From: a bacterium
GTDB lineage: Bacteria > Latescibacterota > UBA2968 > UBA8231
Assembly: GCA_027593305.1 (NCBI GenBank)
Contig: JAQCJA010000076.1
Span: forward strand, 1 to 13,622
Direction of reading: 5' to 3'
Length of the DNA stretch: 13,622 nucleotides
Shown: positions 1-7,601 of the stretch, in pieces
Position numbering within the stretch: position 1 is the stretch's first letter
How the letters are laid out: every line of letters begins with the position of its first letter
Notes under the pieces: model-generated
The model's input: the letters and a program-made list of their open reading frames with translations, nothing else
Database searches by the model: none
What the model was told of the DNA's origin: nothing
Translations under genes and position numbers: made by a program

Positions 1-427
1 GTTCCGGCGCACCCAAAAGCGCCTGGGCCAGACCCAGTTTCTGCTTCATGCCCTTGGAATAGGCGGCCACCTTCTTGTCGCGCGCTTCCCACAGGCCGAC
101 ACGAGTCAGAATCGCCTGCTGATCGTTGACGGAGGCACTGACGTAGCTGGCGAAGTAGCGCAGGACCTGAGCGCCGCTGAGATAGGGGTACCACTGGCAG
201 TTCTCCGGCATGTAGCCCACCCTGGGGCGCCCCCCTGCGCGGCGCAGGTCGCCGCTGTCGGGCCGCAGGACGCCGGAGAGGATCTTCAGCAGGGTGCTCT
301 TGCCGGAGCCATTTTCGCCCACGAGGCCCAGGATGCTGCCCCGCTGAATCGGCAGGTCCACCCCACGCAGTACGACCTCGCGACCGTAGCCCATGTGGAT
401 CTGATGCAGACGACACAGTTCGTTCAC
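1..427 (-). CDS. nosF: NosF, ABC transporter ATP-binding protein for NosZ copper-site maturation (3' end outside the window)
   Basis: NosF is the cytoplasmic ATPase that works with membrane protein NosY and periplasmic NosD to build the Cu-S centre of nitrous-oxide reductase. The 142 visible codons show a standard ABC ATPase N-terminal half. There is a Walker A GENGSGKS at residues 37-44, a Q-loop region around GYMPEN (71-76), and the ABC signature as SKGMKQK (124-130) followed by LGLAQALLGA. Walker B and the rest lie beyond base 1. I chose a GTG start at 427-425 because the upstream sequence carries GGGAAG at a suitable distance and the first ATG lies inside the first beta strand. The nosD stop is only 2 bases upstream, which suggests translational coupling. 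The assignment rests on both the sequence and its position after nosD; an unrelated ABC ATPase is unlikely. Confidence 0.93.
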   Translation of the reverse strand, partial: MNELCRLHQIHMGYGREVVLRGVDLPIQRGSILGLVGENGSGKSTLLKILSGVLRPDSGDLRRAGGRPRVGYMPENCQWYPYLSGAQVLRYFASYVSASVNDQQAILTRVGLWEARDKKVAAYSKGMKQKLGLAQALLGAPE

Positions 428-429
428 GT

Positions 430-1665
430 TCAGCTTCCCGAAGACAGGGGGTTGAACATCAATGGTTTCAGTTCCCACAGGCCCGGGGGGCGCAGCACGG
501 GGAACTGCGCCTCCAGCCCCTGCAGCAGCACCATGGCGGGTGAATGCAGGACGAGGCGCACAGCGGGGAAGCGTTGCACAAGATAGGCGGCAACATCGCT
601 GGGGAAATGCCCCTTGTCGCCTACACCATCGCCATTGCGGTCCCAACCGATGTAGTCGCTCCAGTAATTGCCGCCGTGGGCGCCATCCCAGAACATCGTC
701 TTGAAGTCCTGAAAGCTGAGTTGCTCGGCGTTGCGCACGAAAGCGTTGCCGTGGACCTCGTTGTCGGGCGAGGCCGAAAGGTGGATGCCGATGAGGTTGT
801 CGGCGACAAGATTGTTGCTCAGGGTGTCGTAACTGCAGCCGCTGAAGAACAGGCCGTCCTGGCTGCCGCGCACCTGATTGCCGTCGATACGACTGTAGTA
901 CAGATTGCGCAGCAGCATGCCGTGGGTGTGGCCGGCGCGCACCCGATTGTTGAGCACCTGAATGCCCTTTGAGTACATCAGGGCAATGCCGACAGAAGAA
1001 CTGTCGGCGACATTGCCAATGACGCGGTTGCCATGGGAATACATGTAGTGAATGGCGAAGCGCGCCCGATCGATGTGGTTGTTCTCAAGCAGACAGCCAC
1101 TGGAGTTGGAAATGTAGATCCCATCGCGCCCGGCCTCGATGTGATTACCCGCCACATGACCGTCGGTCACGTTGAACAGGTGGATGCCATTTCCCAGATC
1201 GGAGATGATGGCGGCATCGGCGCCGCCAATGATGTGGCAGCCCGTGATCCGTGGCCGTGTGGCAGAATTGGCCCAGATGCCAAAGCCGCAGCCTTCGACG
1301 AGCACGCTGTCGATGTGCGCGTCGTGAGCGACCTTGTCGATCCAGATGCCGCTTTCCTTCTTGCCCACGTCGAGGCCACTGCCGGACACCATCAGATTGC
1401 GCACGGTAATACCTGCCGCCAGCAGGGCCAGGCAATGGCCACTGCCGCCCGCGTCGATCACGGTGCTGGCGCCCTGGCCGACAAGTGTCAGAGGCTTGTC
1501 GATGCGCGCCGACGAATAGCGGCCTGTGAGCAGGTGCAGCGTATCTCCGGGGGCCGCCTGATTCACCAGATTCTGCAGGTCGATGTCCGCCCCTGCAGGA
1601 TCGACGACTGCCGCCGCCAGCACCAGCACCAGCCAGCTATGCGCTGACACGTGTGCCCTCCTCAT
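430..1665 (-). CDS. nosD: NosD, periplasmic copper-site assembly protein of the nos cluster
   Basis: NosD is a periplasmic right-handed beta-helix protein needed for assembly of the copper-sulfur centre of NosZ, together with NosF and NosY. The 411-residue product has a signal peptide (MRR, hydrophobic residues 11-21, likely cleavage after AGA at 24-26). The body is full of repeats of the carbohydrate-binding/sugar-hydrolase (CASH) type, visible as recurring GNxI, NNxI and GIxL motifs such as GNHIEAGRDGIYISNS and ENNHI. It ends with the family's typical FWDGxxGGNYWSDY-like segment and a DxNxDGxGD acidic patch. I preferred the ATG at 1665, which has GGGAAA about 6 bases upstream and gives a proper signal peptide; the frame is open 48 bases further up. 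It overlaps the nosR 3' end by 29 bases and runs to within 2 bases of nosF, so it is part of the operon. Confidence 0.95.
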   Translation of the reverse strand: MRRAHVSAHSWLVLVLAAAVVDPAGADIDLQNLVNQAAPGDTLHLLTGRYSSARIDKPLTLVGQGASTVIDAGGSGHCLALLAAGITVRNLMVSGSGLDVGKKESGIWIDKVAHDAHIDSVLVEGCGFGIWANSATRPRITGCHIIGGADAAIISDLGNGIHLFNVTDGHVAGNHIEAGRDGIYISNSSGCLLENNHIDRARFAIHYMYSHGNRVIGNVADSSSVGIALMYSKGIQVLNNRVRAGHTHGMLLRNLYYSRIDGNQVRGSQDGLFFSGCSYDTLSNNLVADNLIGIHLSASPDNEVHGNAFVRNAEQLSFQDFKTMFWDGAHGGNYWSDYIGWDRNGDGVGDKGHFPSDVAAYLVQRFPAVRLVLHSPAMVLLQGLEAQFPVLRPPGLWELKPLMFNPLSSGS

Positions 1666-3763
1666 ACTTTTCCCAGATTTCGGCCTTGAGCAGTGGCGGA
1701 CAGACGGCGGCATCGTTCATTTGATTGGTGCATTCCAGGCAGCCGAAACATGCCTTGGAGTCGATGACGCCCTGTTCGTCGATGGCCCGCGTGGAGCAGC
1801 CCTTCGTGCAGATCTTGCATACCGTACAGAAATTGCGCCGCGGCAGTTTGAAGATCTGGAAGCGTGACAGGATCGCCAGGTAGCCACCGAGAGGACACAG
1901 GTAGCGGCAGAAGAAACGCACCGTGATGAGTCCCATGACCAGCAGCCAGACCCAGTACAGCGCCAGGTACCATGGCCTGTTGGTGACCCCCACCAGCCAG
2001 GTGGTCTTGAAGGGCTCCATCTCGGCGATCATCTCGGTGAGGTTGAGGGAGAACAGCGATACACCCAGCAACCCCAGGAACGTCACGTAGGGGATGAACT
2101 TCAGACGATGATGCCAGTGATCCGGCATTTCCCACATTTTGTGCCAACGCCGCGGGATCACCTTGTTGCGCACCGTGTGCAGGATCTCCAGCACGCCGCC
2201 AAATGGGCAGATCCAGCCGCAGAAGGGGCCACGTCCCCAGAGAATGGTGCCCACGGTAATGCAGATCCAGGAGACAAAGAGAAAGGGCTCCGTCAGGAAG
2301 ATTCCCAGGCCGCTGCCCGAGCGCAGCACGTCGACGAAGGTGAAGATGTTGACCACCGATGGCTGTCCCTTCTGGCCGATCCCGAGCAACAGAATCGAGC
2401 AGAACAGAATGGCCAGATGGAAACGCTCAAGGAACTTGCGGTTCTTCGAGATCCTCTCGCGGAAGGCGAAGGACAGCAGGACGATCGTCCACAGGAGTAC
2501 GTAGAGGCAGATCCAGACGATCTTGCCCGACCAGATGCGCCCCATCATCGACGGGTTGCCCAGGTCTCCAAAGGCCGCCTGGGGGGCGATGACGTATTCG
2601 GCAGGCATCTCGAAAGGTGCCTTGAAATGCATGAACGTTTTTGACTTCGAGGTGTCGAAAAAGCGCTCGCTGACGAGTACTTCCAGTTCCCAGGGCGAGG
2701 CACCGTTGAAGGTTGCCGTGGGCACGATGAAGATCGCCTTCTCGTGGATCGATGGTGCGTCTTCGAGGGCGATGCGGAACTGGTAGTGGTAGTCTGTGTC
2801 GCGGAAGCGGATCATCTCCAACCCCTGGGTCACCTGCAGGCGATCGAAGATGCCGCCCCGCACGAATCCGGAGCCGCGGAAGGAGTAGCTGCCGTTGTTG
2901 AGCAGAATCAGCAGGGTCTTGCCCGGGTAGTCGGCCAGCAGCGACTGGTAGACCTCTTCGCCGAGCAGGTTGATCCCAAGAGACGGCTGATTGAGAATAC
3001 CAAAGGAGAGATCGAGCCAATCCTCCTCCGCCGCCGAACTCCCACCGTGCACTTCGGCGGCGCTGAGCGTCACATGACGCAGCAGTCCCTTCTCAGCCAA
3101 CTGGGGCCAGGTCAGCTTCTCGAAACGCTCGTTCAGCCGTGCCGCCTGCGCACCGGCGCGAGCGAGCAAGCCGATCTCCTGGGCGATGATGCGGGCCCCG
3201 GTATACACGACCTGATCGGCGACGAGGGCCGTCACCGTGGCGCCGGAGACACCGTCGAGTGAGATCTGTGACCTGCCGGCGATGTTGTCGCGCAGAAGCT
3301 GCTCGATGTTCCGGCCTTCGTACTGATCGATGTAGTCGTGCAGCACCTGCTCCGGTATGCCGATCAGCAGGATCGGCTCATGATGGTCGATCAGGTCCAC
3401 CTGTTCGATGGTCCCATCGGCTGTCAGGGCGACGAGGATCTCCAGCGGTTTGCCGGAGTAGGCCACCATCTTGTCGAGTTGATGCGACAGGAACAGATAT
3501 CCTACTGCATCACCATCGCGACGGGCTTCCATGACAGGTTTGCCATCGATGTCGATCTGTTGCCAGGTCGCCCCGGGAAAGGACGCGGGAACGTACTGCT
3601 GCGGCAGGCAGATCGGCTGACCATCGCGCACCTCGAGATGGGACACGGCGGTGGCGGGCATGGTGGTCAGAATGAGGGCTGCCACGCACGCCAGAACGAT
3701 CGACATTCCGGATCTTTCGGTTGTTGTGGGACAGGAACGGGAGGGGTGCGCACGACCCTTCAT
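1637..3763 (-). CDS. nosR: NosR, membrane flavo-iron-sulfur protein required for N2O respiration
   Basis: NosR is an inner-membrane protein that supports nosZ expression and in vivo activity of NosZ, probably by feeding electrons from the quinol pool. From the chosen start it has 708 residues. The periplasmic domain includes an FMN-binding region with the DxxSGAT flavinylation motif at 170-176, so T176 is the expected FMN-carrying threonine. Several membrane helices follow, with two CxxxCP motifs (C515/C519 and C619/C623). Two ferredoxin-type 4Fe-4S motifs close the C-terminus (C646, C649, C652, C656 and C672, C675, C678, C688). All diagnostic cysteines are present. The start is uncertain. 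ATG 3763 gives a long basic n-region before the hydrophobic stretch, ATG 3706 gives a shorter signal peptide with better spacing to a CCGGA sequence, and the frame is open back to 3892 inside nosZ. The gene follows nosZ, the reverse of the usual nosR-nosZ order. Confidence 0.95.
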   Translation of the reverse strand: MKGRAHPSRSCPTTTERSGMSIVLACVAALILTTMPATAVSHLEVRDGQPICLPQQYVPASFPGATWQQIDIDGKPVMEARRDGDAVGYLFLSHQLDKMVAYSGKPLEILVALTADGTIEQVDLIDHHEPILLIGIPEQVLHDYIDQYEGRNIEQLLRDNIAGRSQISLDGVSGATVTALVADQVVYTGARIIAQEIGLLARAGAQAARLNERFEKLTWPQLAEKGLLRHVTLSAAEVHGGSSAAEEDWLDLSFGILNQPSLGINLLGEEVYQSLLADYPGKTLLILLNNGSYSFRGSGFVRGGIFDRLQVTQGLEMIRFRDTDYHYQFRIALEDAPSIHEKAIFIVPTATFNGASPWELEVLVSERFFDTSKSKTFMHFKAPFEMPAEYVIAPQAAFGDLGNPSMMGRIWSGKIVWICLYVLLWTIVLLSFAFRERISKNRKFLERFHLAILFCSILLLGIGQKGQPSVVNIFTFVDVLRSGSGLGIFLTEPFLFVSWICITVGTILWGRGPFCGWICPFGGVLEILHTVRNKVIPRRWHKMWEMPDHWHHRLKFIPYVTFLGLLGVSLFSLNLTEMIAEMEPFKTTWLVGVTNRPWYLALYWVWLLVMGLITVRFFCRYLCPLGGYLAILSRFQIFKLPRRNFCTVCKICTKGCSTRAIDEQGVIDSKACFGCLECTNQMNDAAVCPPLLKAEIWEKYEEGTRVSA

Positions 3764-3815
3764 CGCGCGCATCCATTTCCCGTAGCAAACGTAACGACTG
3801 TGCGGCTTCGCAGTA

Positions 3816-5651
3816 CTAGCTGACGATGAAGCGGCCCCGCATCTCAAGGTGCAGCGCGTGACAGAACCAGGGGCAGTAGTACCAGAACACACCCACCTTG
3901 TCGGCGGTGAAGGTCACAGACACGGTTTCGAAGGGTGCCACACCGACGTTGATGTCGTAGTGTGACAGGCAGAAACCATGGGACAGGTCATCGACCTCGT
4001 CGACATTGGTCTGCACGATCGTGACCTCGTCACCCTTCTTCACGCGGACTTCGTTCAGGCCGTAATTGGGCGCCACGCTCGTCATGAAGACGGTAACCTT
4101 GTTGCCCTCGCGGATGACCTGGTTCGTCGTCTCCAGTTCGACACCATGTTTGGCGGCGAGCTTGCGTTCGAAGTCGAATTTCCGGTCGGCACGGTCCCAG
4201 CGCTTCTTCGGCTTGAACGGCTCCGGCGAAGCGATGACGGCATCGTGTGGCTCAGGGTGGGCTGCCGAGTCGTGGGCGACGCGCATCTTCTCGCCGGAGA
4301 TGTCGACGAGCTGTTCGTTCTCCGGATGCATGGGACCGACCGAGAGGAAGCGGTCCTTGGAGAACTTGTTGAGCGAGATCAACCACTTGCCGTCGGCGCG
4401 CCGGGTCTCGCTGTTGGAGGCGTTGATGTGACCGATCTGGTAATGGATGTCCAGCTTGTCCAGAATCGGGTTTTCACCAGCGACGGCCTTGGCGATGCTC
4501 CACTTGACGACGGCGGAGTCGAGGAACAGCGAGGTGTAGGCGTTGCCGCGGCCGTCGAAGGCGGTATGCAGAGGGCCGAGACCGACTTCGGGTTCAGCGA
4601 CGACGGTATCGCGGGGCTGGATGGTGCCGGCAAAAGCGGCGTCGATTTTCTGCAGGTCCACGACCGAGCAGGTCGGTGACAGCTTACCGGAGCAGATCGC
4701 GTAGCGACCTGTGGGATCGACGTTGACACCGTGGGGGTTGTTCGGGATCGGGATGTAGAGAACGTAGGGGTTGCCGTCTACGCGGCCATCAAGAACCGGC
4801 ACTTTCGACGTGCCGATGGTGAAGCCCTTGCCTGCGGCAACGGCCTTCTCGATGGCGGCAATGTTGAATACGGCCAGCCAGTCCCGGTCGTTGCCCATCA
4901 TCTCCGGCAGGGTCGCGCCCTTCTCGCTGTTGTAGCAGGTGCCCATCGAGTACTTGCCTTCGTAGTCGGTGGCACACAGGTCAAGATTGCCGTTTACCGC
5001 GACCTGCCACTTCGGCGTCATTTTCCTGGCATCGATACAGGTGTGCAGCGCCACATAGGCATCCATGTCATCGGCCGTCAGGCCGTTGTTGTCGATGGGC
5101 GTGGCGAATTCCGAGTTGCAGTAGACATCCTTCAGCGTGTGGCGTGACGGGAAGATGCCATGTGTGCCCTGAGAGTTCGGGATCTCACAGATGGCATCCG
5201 TCTCCATGTAGTCGAGGCGAATCCGTGCCAGGCGGGCCTGAGCCTTATCGTTGACGAAACCGTACTGACCGTCGTACCAGCCATCCTGATAGGACAGGTG
5301 GAAATGGTGTGTGTCACCTGTCTTCTTACCCTTGAGCAGGGCCTTGGTGTAATTCGACACGCCGTGACCGTACGTGCAGTCAAAGTTGAAAACGGGGATC
5401 CGTTTGAGTACCCGCATCGACGGCAGGCCCAGGATACGGACCTCGCCGCTCTGGCCGCCGGACCAGAAGCCGTAATATTAATCCAGTTCGCCCGGGGCTA
5501 TGTCAACGGATTGATGACCAGCCTGGCCTTCGACTGGCATGACGCCGCCGATCATACCGGTCGCCGTCAGAGCCAGACCGCCCAACCCGCCGATCTTGAG
5601 CATGTCACGACGGGACAGTCCCTCCTGCTGCTCCTGATTCTGCTTGTCCAT
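3816..5651 (-). pseudogene. nosZ: NosZ, nitrous-oxide reductase, clade I (Tat-exported), interrupted by an in-frame TAA at codon 58
   Basis: NosZ reduces N2O to N2 in the periplasm with a CuA and a CuZ centre. Reading from ATG 5651, which has a strong GAGAGGGA upstream, gives 611 codons, normal for the family. The N-terminus carries a twin-arginine signal (SRRDMLK, then a Gly/Ala-rich segment). The sequence then reads GELD, a TAA stop at 5480-5478, and continues in the same frame as YYGFWSGGQSGEVRILG, where family members have a D or E in place of the stop. After the stop everything is intact. The CuZ-type histidines sit in DTHHFH, QGTHG, NPHG, PLHT, IGH and EPHD. The CuA motif CPWFCHALHLEM near residues 593-604 is complete. 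No other stop or frameshift occurs. A single G-to-T change (GAA to TAA) would explain it. It may be a real recent nonsense mutation, a strain variant or a sequence error. Restarting at ATG 5417 would lose the export signal. Confidence 0.93.
5478..5480 (-). other. Premature in-frame TAA stop codon within nosZ
   Basis: On the minus strand the codons around this point read GGC GAA CTG GAT TAA TAT TAC GGC TTC TGG, that is G E L D stop Y Y G F W. Frame is kept on both sides, because the upstream ATG at 5651 and the downstream open frame from 5417 differ by a multiple of three. All nine complete gene ends in this window use TAG or TGA, so this is the only TAA in a coding frame. Confidence 0.95.
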
Positions 5652-5784
5652 CAGTTCCCTCTCTGCTACATGGTGTGATTGCATGACCCAAACGGTCGTC
5701 CTGCACTTGTTACCAACTCAGTCCTGGTGGACACCGGTCATCGACGCCCCTTCGCAAATCGGGGTCCAATCGACCTCGAGGTCC

Positions 5785-5857
5785 TTTGTCGGGACACAAC
5801 TGCCACAGCGGGACAAAAATCCAACAACATAAGAGGCGTCCATGTCACAGTGGGACA
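5785..5857. repeat. Short direct repeats around GGGACA, including CACAGYGGGACA twice
   Basis: GGGACA occurs at 5791-5796, 5810-5815 and 5852-5857. The last two sit in a longer 12-base unit, CACAGCGGGACA at 5804-5815 and CACAGTGGGACA at 5846-5857. These differ by one base and start exactly 42 bases apart, about four helical turns, so they would face the same side of the DNA. The last copy overlaps the dyad at 5845-5864. This could be a cluster of activator sites; chance is not excluded for units this short. Confidence 0.35.
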
Positions 5858-5864
5858 CCTGTGA
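5845..5864. promoter_or_regulatory. Dyad TCACAG-N8-CTGTGA, possible regulator binding site upstream of nosZ
   Basis: The six-base arms TCACAG and CTGTGA are perfect inverted repeats separated by 8 bases. With a two-base gap the symmetry extends outward (ATGTC on the left, GACAT on the right, to about 5842-5869). The size and spacing fit the operator of a dimeric regulator. It lies about 190 bases upstream of both gene starts and downstream of the leftward -35/-10 candidate. The regulator is unknown. The half-site order is the reverse of the classic CRP site (TGTGA-N6-TCACA), so CRP is not a good match. Confidence 0.4.
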
Positions 5865-5932
5865 GACATCTGGAGATTCCTCGGCGAAATCGCCTGCATG
5901 GAGGCTCAGGTTGTCCACTGCACTGGCTTTGT

Positions 5933-5960
5933 CTTTTATCTTCAATAGGTTCCATGTCAA
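5933..5960 (-). promoter_or_regulatory. Candidate sigma-70 promoter for nosZ
   Basis: On the minus strand TTGACA, an exact -35 consensus, lies at 5960-5955. It is followed by a 16-base spacer and a -10-like TAAAAG (4 of 6 matches) at 5938-5933. It points towards nosZ and would leave a leader of roughly 275 bases before ATG 5651, long enough to contain the dyad and the direct repeats. The weak -10 would fit an activator-dependent promoter. The call rests on sequence alone. Confidence 0.35.
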
Positions 5961-5980
5961 AAGATAATCGGATACAGATA

Positions 5981-5989
5981 TATTATAAC
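5981..5989 (+). promoter_or_regulatory. Candidate -10 region for the diheme cytochrome gene
   Basis: The AT-rich run here contains TATTAT at 5981-5986 and TATAAC at 5984-5989, about 65 bases before ATG 6052. No good TTGACA-like -35 box is found at 16-18 bases upstream, so the promoter may need an activator or may be misplaced. Confidence 0.3.
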
Positions 5990-6051
5990 GCAAGACGGAC
6001 GGGTCGTGCAACGACAACCGGCCGCTCCTATCACATGATTTGAGGTTGAAT

Positions 6052-6855
6052 ATGTCTTTTGCGAAATGGGCTCCCATCCTGCTGATCATGCTGTGCAATC
6101 TGGGGGTCGTGGCAGCTGCGCACACACACACGAATTCGGCTCGGGCAGCGTTGGCAGAACGCCTCGCTGCGCGTGATGCCGCCAGGGAGGTGGACCGGCT
6201 GGAAGCGGAGGCGCGCGAGATGGCGCGTTATGAGCAGCGTCATATAGAACTGCAGGCGGCAGCGCGCGTCGCTGCATTGGCGTCGCTGCCCGGAGATCCG
6301 AAGAAAGGTCGCACGACCTTCATGACCTGCATGTCATGCCATGGTCTGAAGGGTGAGGGCATGCGTGCTTTCCAGACCCCCCGCTTGTCGGGTCAGGCAC
6401 CGTGGTATCTGAAGCGACAGCTGAAGAAATTTCAGGCAGGGGTGCGCGGGGCCCATCCGCAGGATCAGCAGGGCAAGCAGATGGCACCCATGGCCAAACT
6501 GCTGTCCACGGAGCAAAAGGTCGATGACGTCGTTGCCTATATCGCCAGCATCGATCCGGGGAAGCCGGCGGACAAGGGCAAGGGGGACGCTCTCAAGGGG
6601 CAGCCCACGTACACCATCTGCAGCACCTGTCACGGCAGTGACGCTGGTGGCAATGAGCAGCAGAAGGCGCCATGGCTGGCGGGGCAGCATGGCTGGTATC
6701 TTGCCAAGCAAATGCAGAATTTCCGCAGCGGCGTGCGGGGTTACCATGCCGATGACGCCGAGGGCAAGTTGATGGTGCCACAGGCGCAACTGCTGGAGGA
6801 CGATCAGGCGATCCTCGACCTCGTCGCCTACATCACGTCCCTCGACAAGAAGTAG
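6052..6855 (+). CDS. Secreted diheme c-type cytochrome with two c4-like domains
   Basis: The 267-residue product should be a periplasmic electron carrier. It starts with a signal peptide (about residues 1-23). A charged Ala/Arg/Glu-rich helical segment follows (about 28-75), and then two cytochrome c domains. The heme motifs are CMSCH (93-97) and CSTCH (190-194), with likely distal methionines in KQMAP (M144) and KLMVP (M241). The two domains are clear duplicates: WYLKRQLKKFQAGVRG matches WYLAKQMQNFRSGVRG, and both end in VAYI.S.D. ATG 6052 is chosen because GAGG lies 6 bases upstream; an in-frame TTG at 6040 is less likely. The gene diverges from nosZ, so a role as electron donor to N2O reduction is plausible but inferred. 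The helical spacer is unusual for cytochrome c4. The 3' end overlaps the convergent epimerase gene by 23 bases. Confidence 0.92.
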   Translation: MSFAKWAPILLIMLCNLGVVAAAHTHTNSARAALAERLAARDAAREVDRLEAEAREMARYEQRHIELQAAARVAALASLPGDPKKGRTTFMTCMSCHGLKGEGMRAFQTPRLSGQAPWYLKRQLKKFQAGVRGAHPQDQQGKQMAPMAKLLSTEQKVDDVVAYIASIDPGKPADKGKGDALKGQPTYTICSTCHGSDAGGNEQQKAPWLAGQHGWYLAKQMQNFRSGVRGYHADDAEGKLMVPQAQLLEDDQAILDLVAYITSLDKK

Positions 6856-7591
6856 ACCCAACCGCTGAGCCCGTGTGCCACCAGGCTTCGAGACGGTCCC
6901 GGGGCGTCCAGCGCAGCAACTCGTACGCTTTGCGGCTCAGGCATTGCTGCTGGGGCAGGTCAACGGTGACGAAAAACGCCTCACAACGGGAGGGAAGGCG
7001 CTTGGAGTCTACCTCCAGCGCGCAGCGAATTGCGCGGGCGGCATCGGCGTAGGTTACAGCAAAGGGGTTCATCTCACCACGCCAGCCAGCAGGTGGATCT
7101 GCCGCGACAAAGCTGGAGACGATCATCGTCAACACATGGATCGGGTACTGGTCGGCAAAGATGCGACAGATCTCATGGCCGAGGGACTTGCTCAAGGCGT
7201 AGAGCAGCGTCCCGGGGTGCGGCGGAATCTGTTCGTGGAGACCGAAGTCGGTATCGAGATAGGCCGGTCCCGCCAGGGTGAAACGCGGCCCGGTGTTGAT
7301 GAGACGCCCATGGCCGAGTTCAACAGCCGCCGTCAGCGCGTTCAACGTCCCCAGGGTGTTGACCTCGAAGGCGCGCCGGCGATGCGTGCGTGTCACGGCG
7401 CAGTTGATGATCACATCCGTGCCCCGTGCCGCCCGGCGCACCTGGTCCAGATGGGCGATGTCCACCTGCTGCGTCTCGTGAGGCGATTTGACGGGGGCCA
7501 CGTCGGTGACGACAAGCTCGTGATCCCCCTCGAGTTCGGTAACGACGTGGGGCCCGAGAAAGCCGTTGCCACCGAGAAGCAGGATACGCAC
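6833..7591 (-). CDS. NAD(P)-dependent epimerase/dehydratase (extended short-chain dehydrogenase family)
   Basis: This 252-residue protein has the features of the nucleotide-sugar epimerase/dehydratase group of extended short-chain dehydrogenases. There is a Rossmann glycine motif GGNGFLG (7-13), an acidic residue at the end of the second strand (D30, favouring NAD), and the catalytic YALSK (Y131, K135) after an INTGPRF strand. At 252 residues it is shorter than typical 300-330-residue epimerases. The start is a GTG at 7591, taken because the Rossmann strand begins there; the open frame to 7663 overlaps the upstream gene. It lies 10 bases after the GH4 stop, so the two are probably cotranscribed and may act in the same pathway on a sugar or uronic acid. 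The exact substrate is unknown. Its last 23 bases overlap the end of the cytochrome gene on the other strand. Confidence 0.85.
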   Translation of the reverse strand: MRILLLGGNGFLGPHVVTELEGDHELVVTDVAPVKSPHETQQVDIAHLDQVRRAARGTDVIINCAVTRTHRRRAFEVNTLGTLNALTAAVELGHGRLINTGPRFTLAGPAYLDTDFGLHEQIPPHPGTLLYALSKSLGHEICRIFADQYPIHVLTMIVSSFVAADPPAGWRGEMNPFAVTYADAARAIRCALEVDSKRLPSRCEAFFVTVDLPQQQCLSRKAYELLRWTPRDRLEAWWHTGSAVGSTSCRGT

Positions 7592-7601
7592 GACCCGTCG
7601 C

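Larger units (their letters stand above)
5652..6051. promoter_or_regulatory. 400-base divergent intergenic region between nosZ and the diheme cytochrome gene
   Basis: No open reading frame here looks like a protein. The region is richer in A and T around 5930-5995 than the flanking genes, and it must hold the promoters for both the nos operon (leftward) and the cytochrome gene (rightward). Notable content is a candidate leftward promoter, an AT-rich rightward -10-like sequence, a 20-base dyad at 5845-5864, and three copies of GGGACA at 5791, 5810 and 5852. I searched by eye for an FNR/DNR-type TTGAT-N4-ATCAA box and found no convincing one. Confidence 0.6.

Noticed and set aside
3764..3892. 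NosR start at 3892 inside the nosZ 3' end
   Set aside because: The extra 43 residues would precede the signal peptide and overlap nosZ; ATGs at 3763 or 3706 give a more sensible N-terminus.
5478..5480. TAA reassigned to an amino acid, since no terminal stop in the window is TAA
   Set aside because: Only nine gene ends are visible and TAA is expected to be rare in GC-rich DNA. I know of no bacterial code that decodes TAA as Glu or Asp.
5652..6051. FNR/DNR-type box TTGAT-N4-ATCAA upstream of nosZ
   Set aside because: Expected for nos genes, but only isolated TTGA-like half-sites were found, with wrong spacing.
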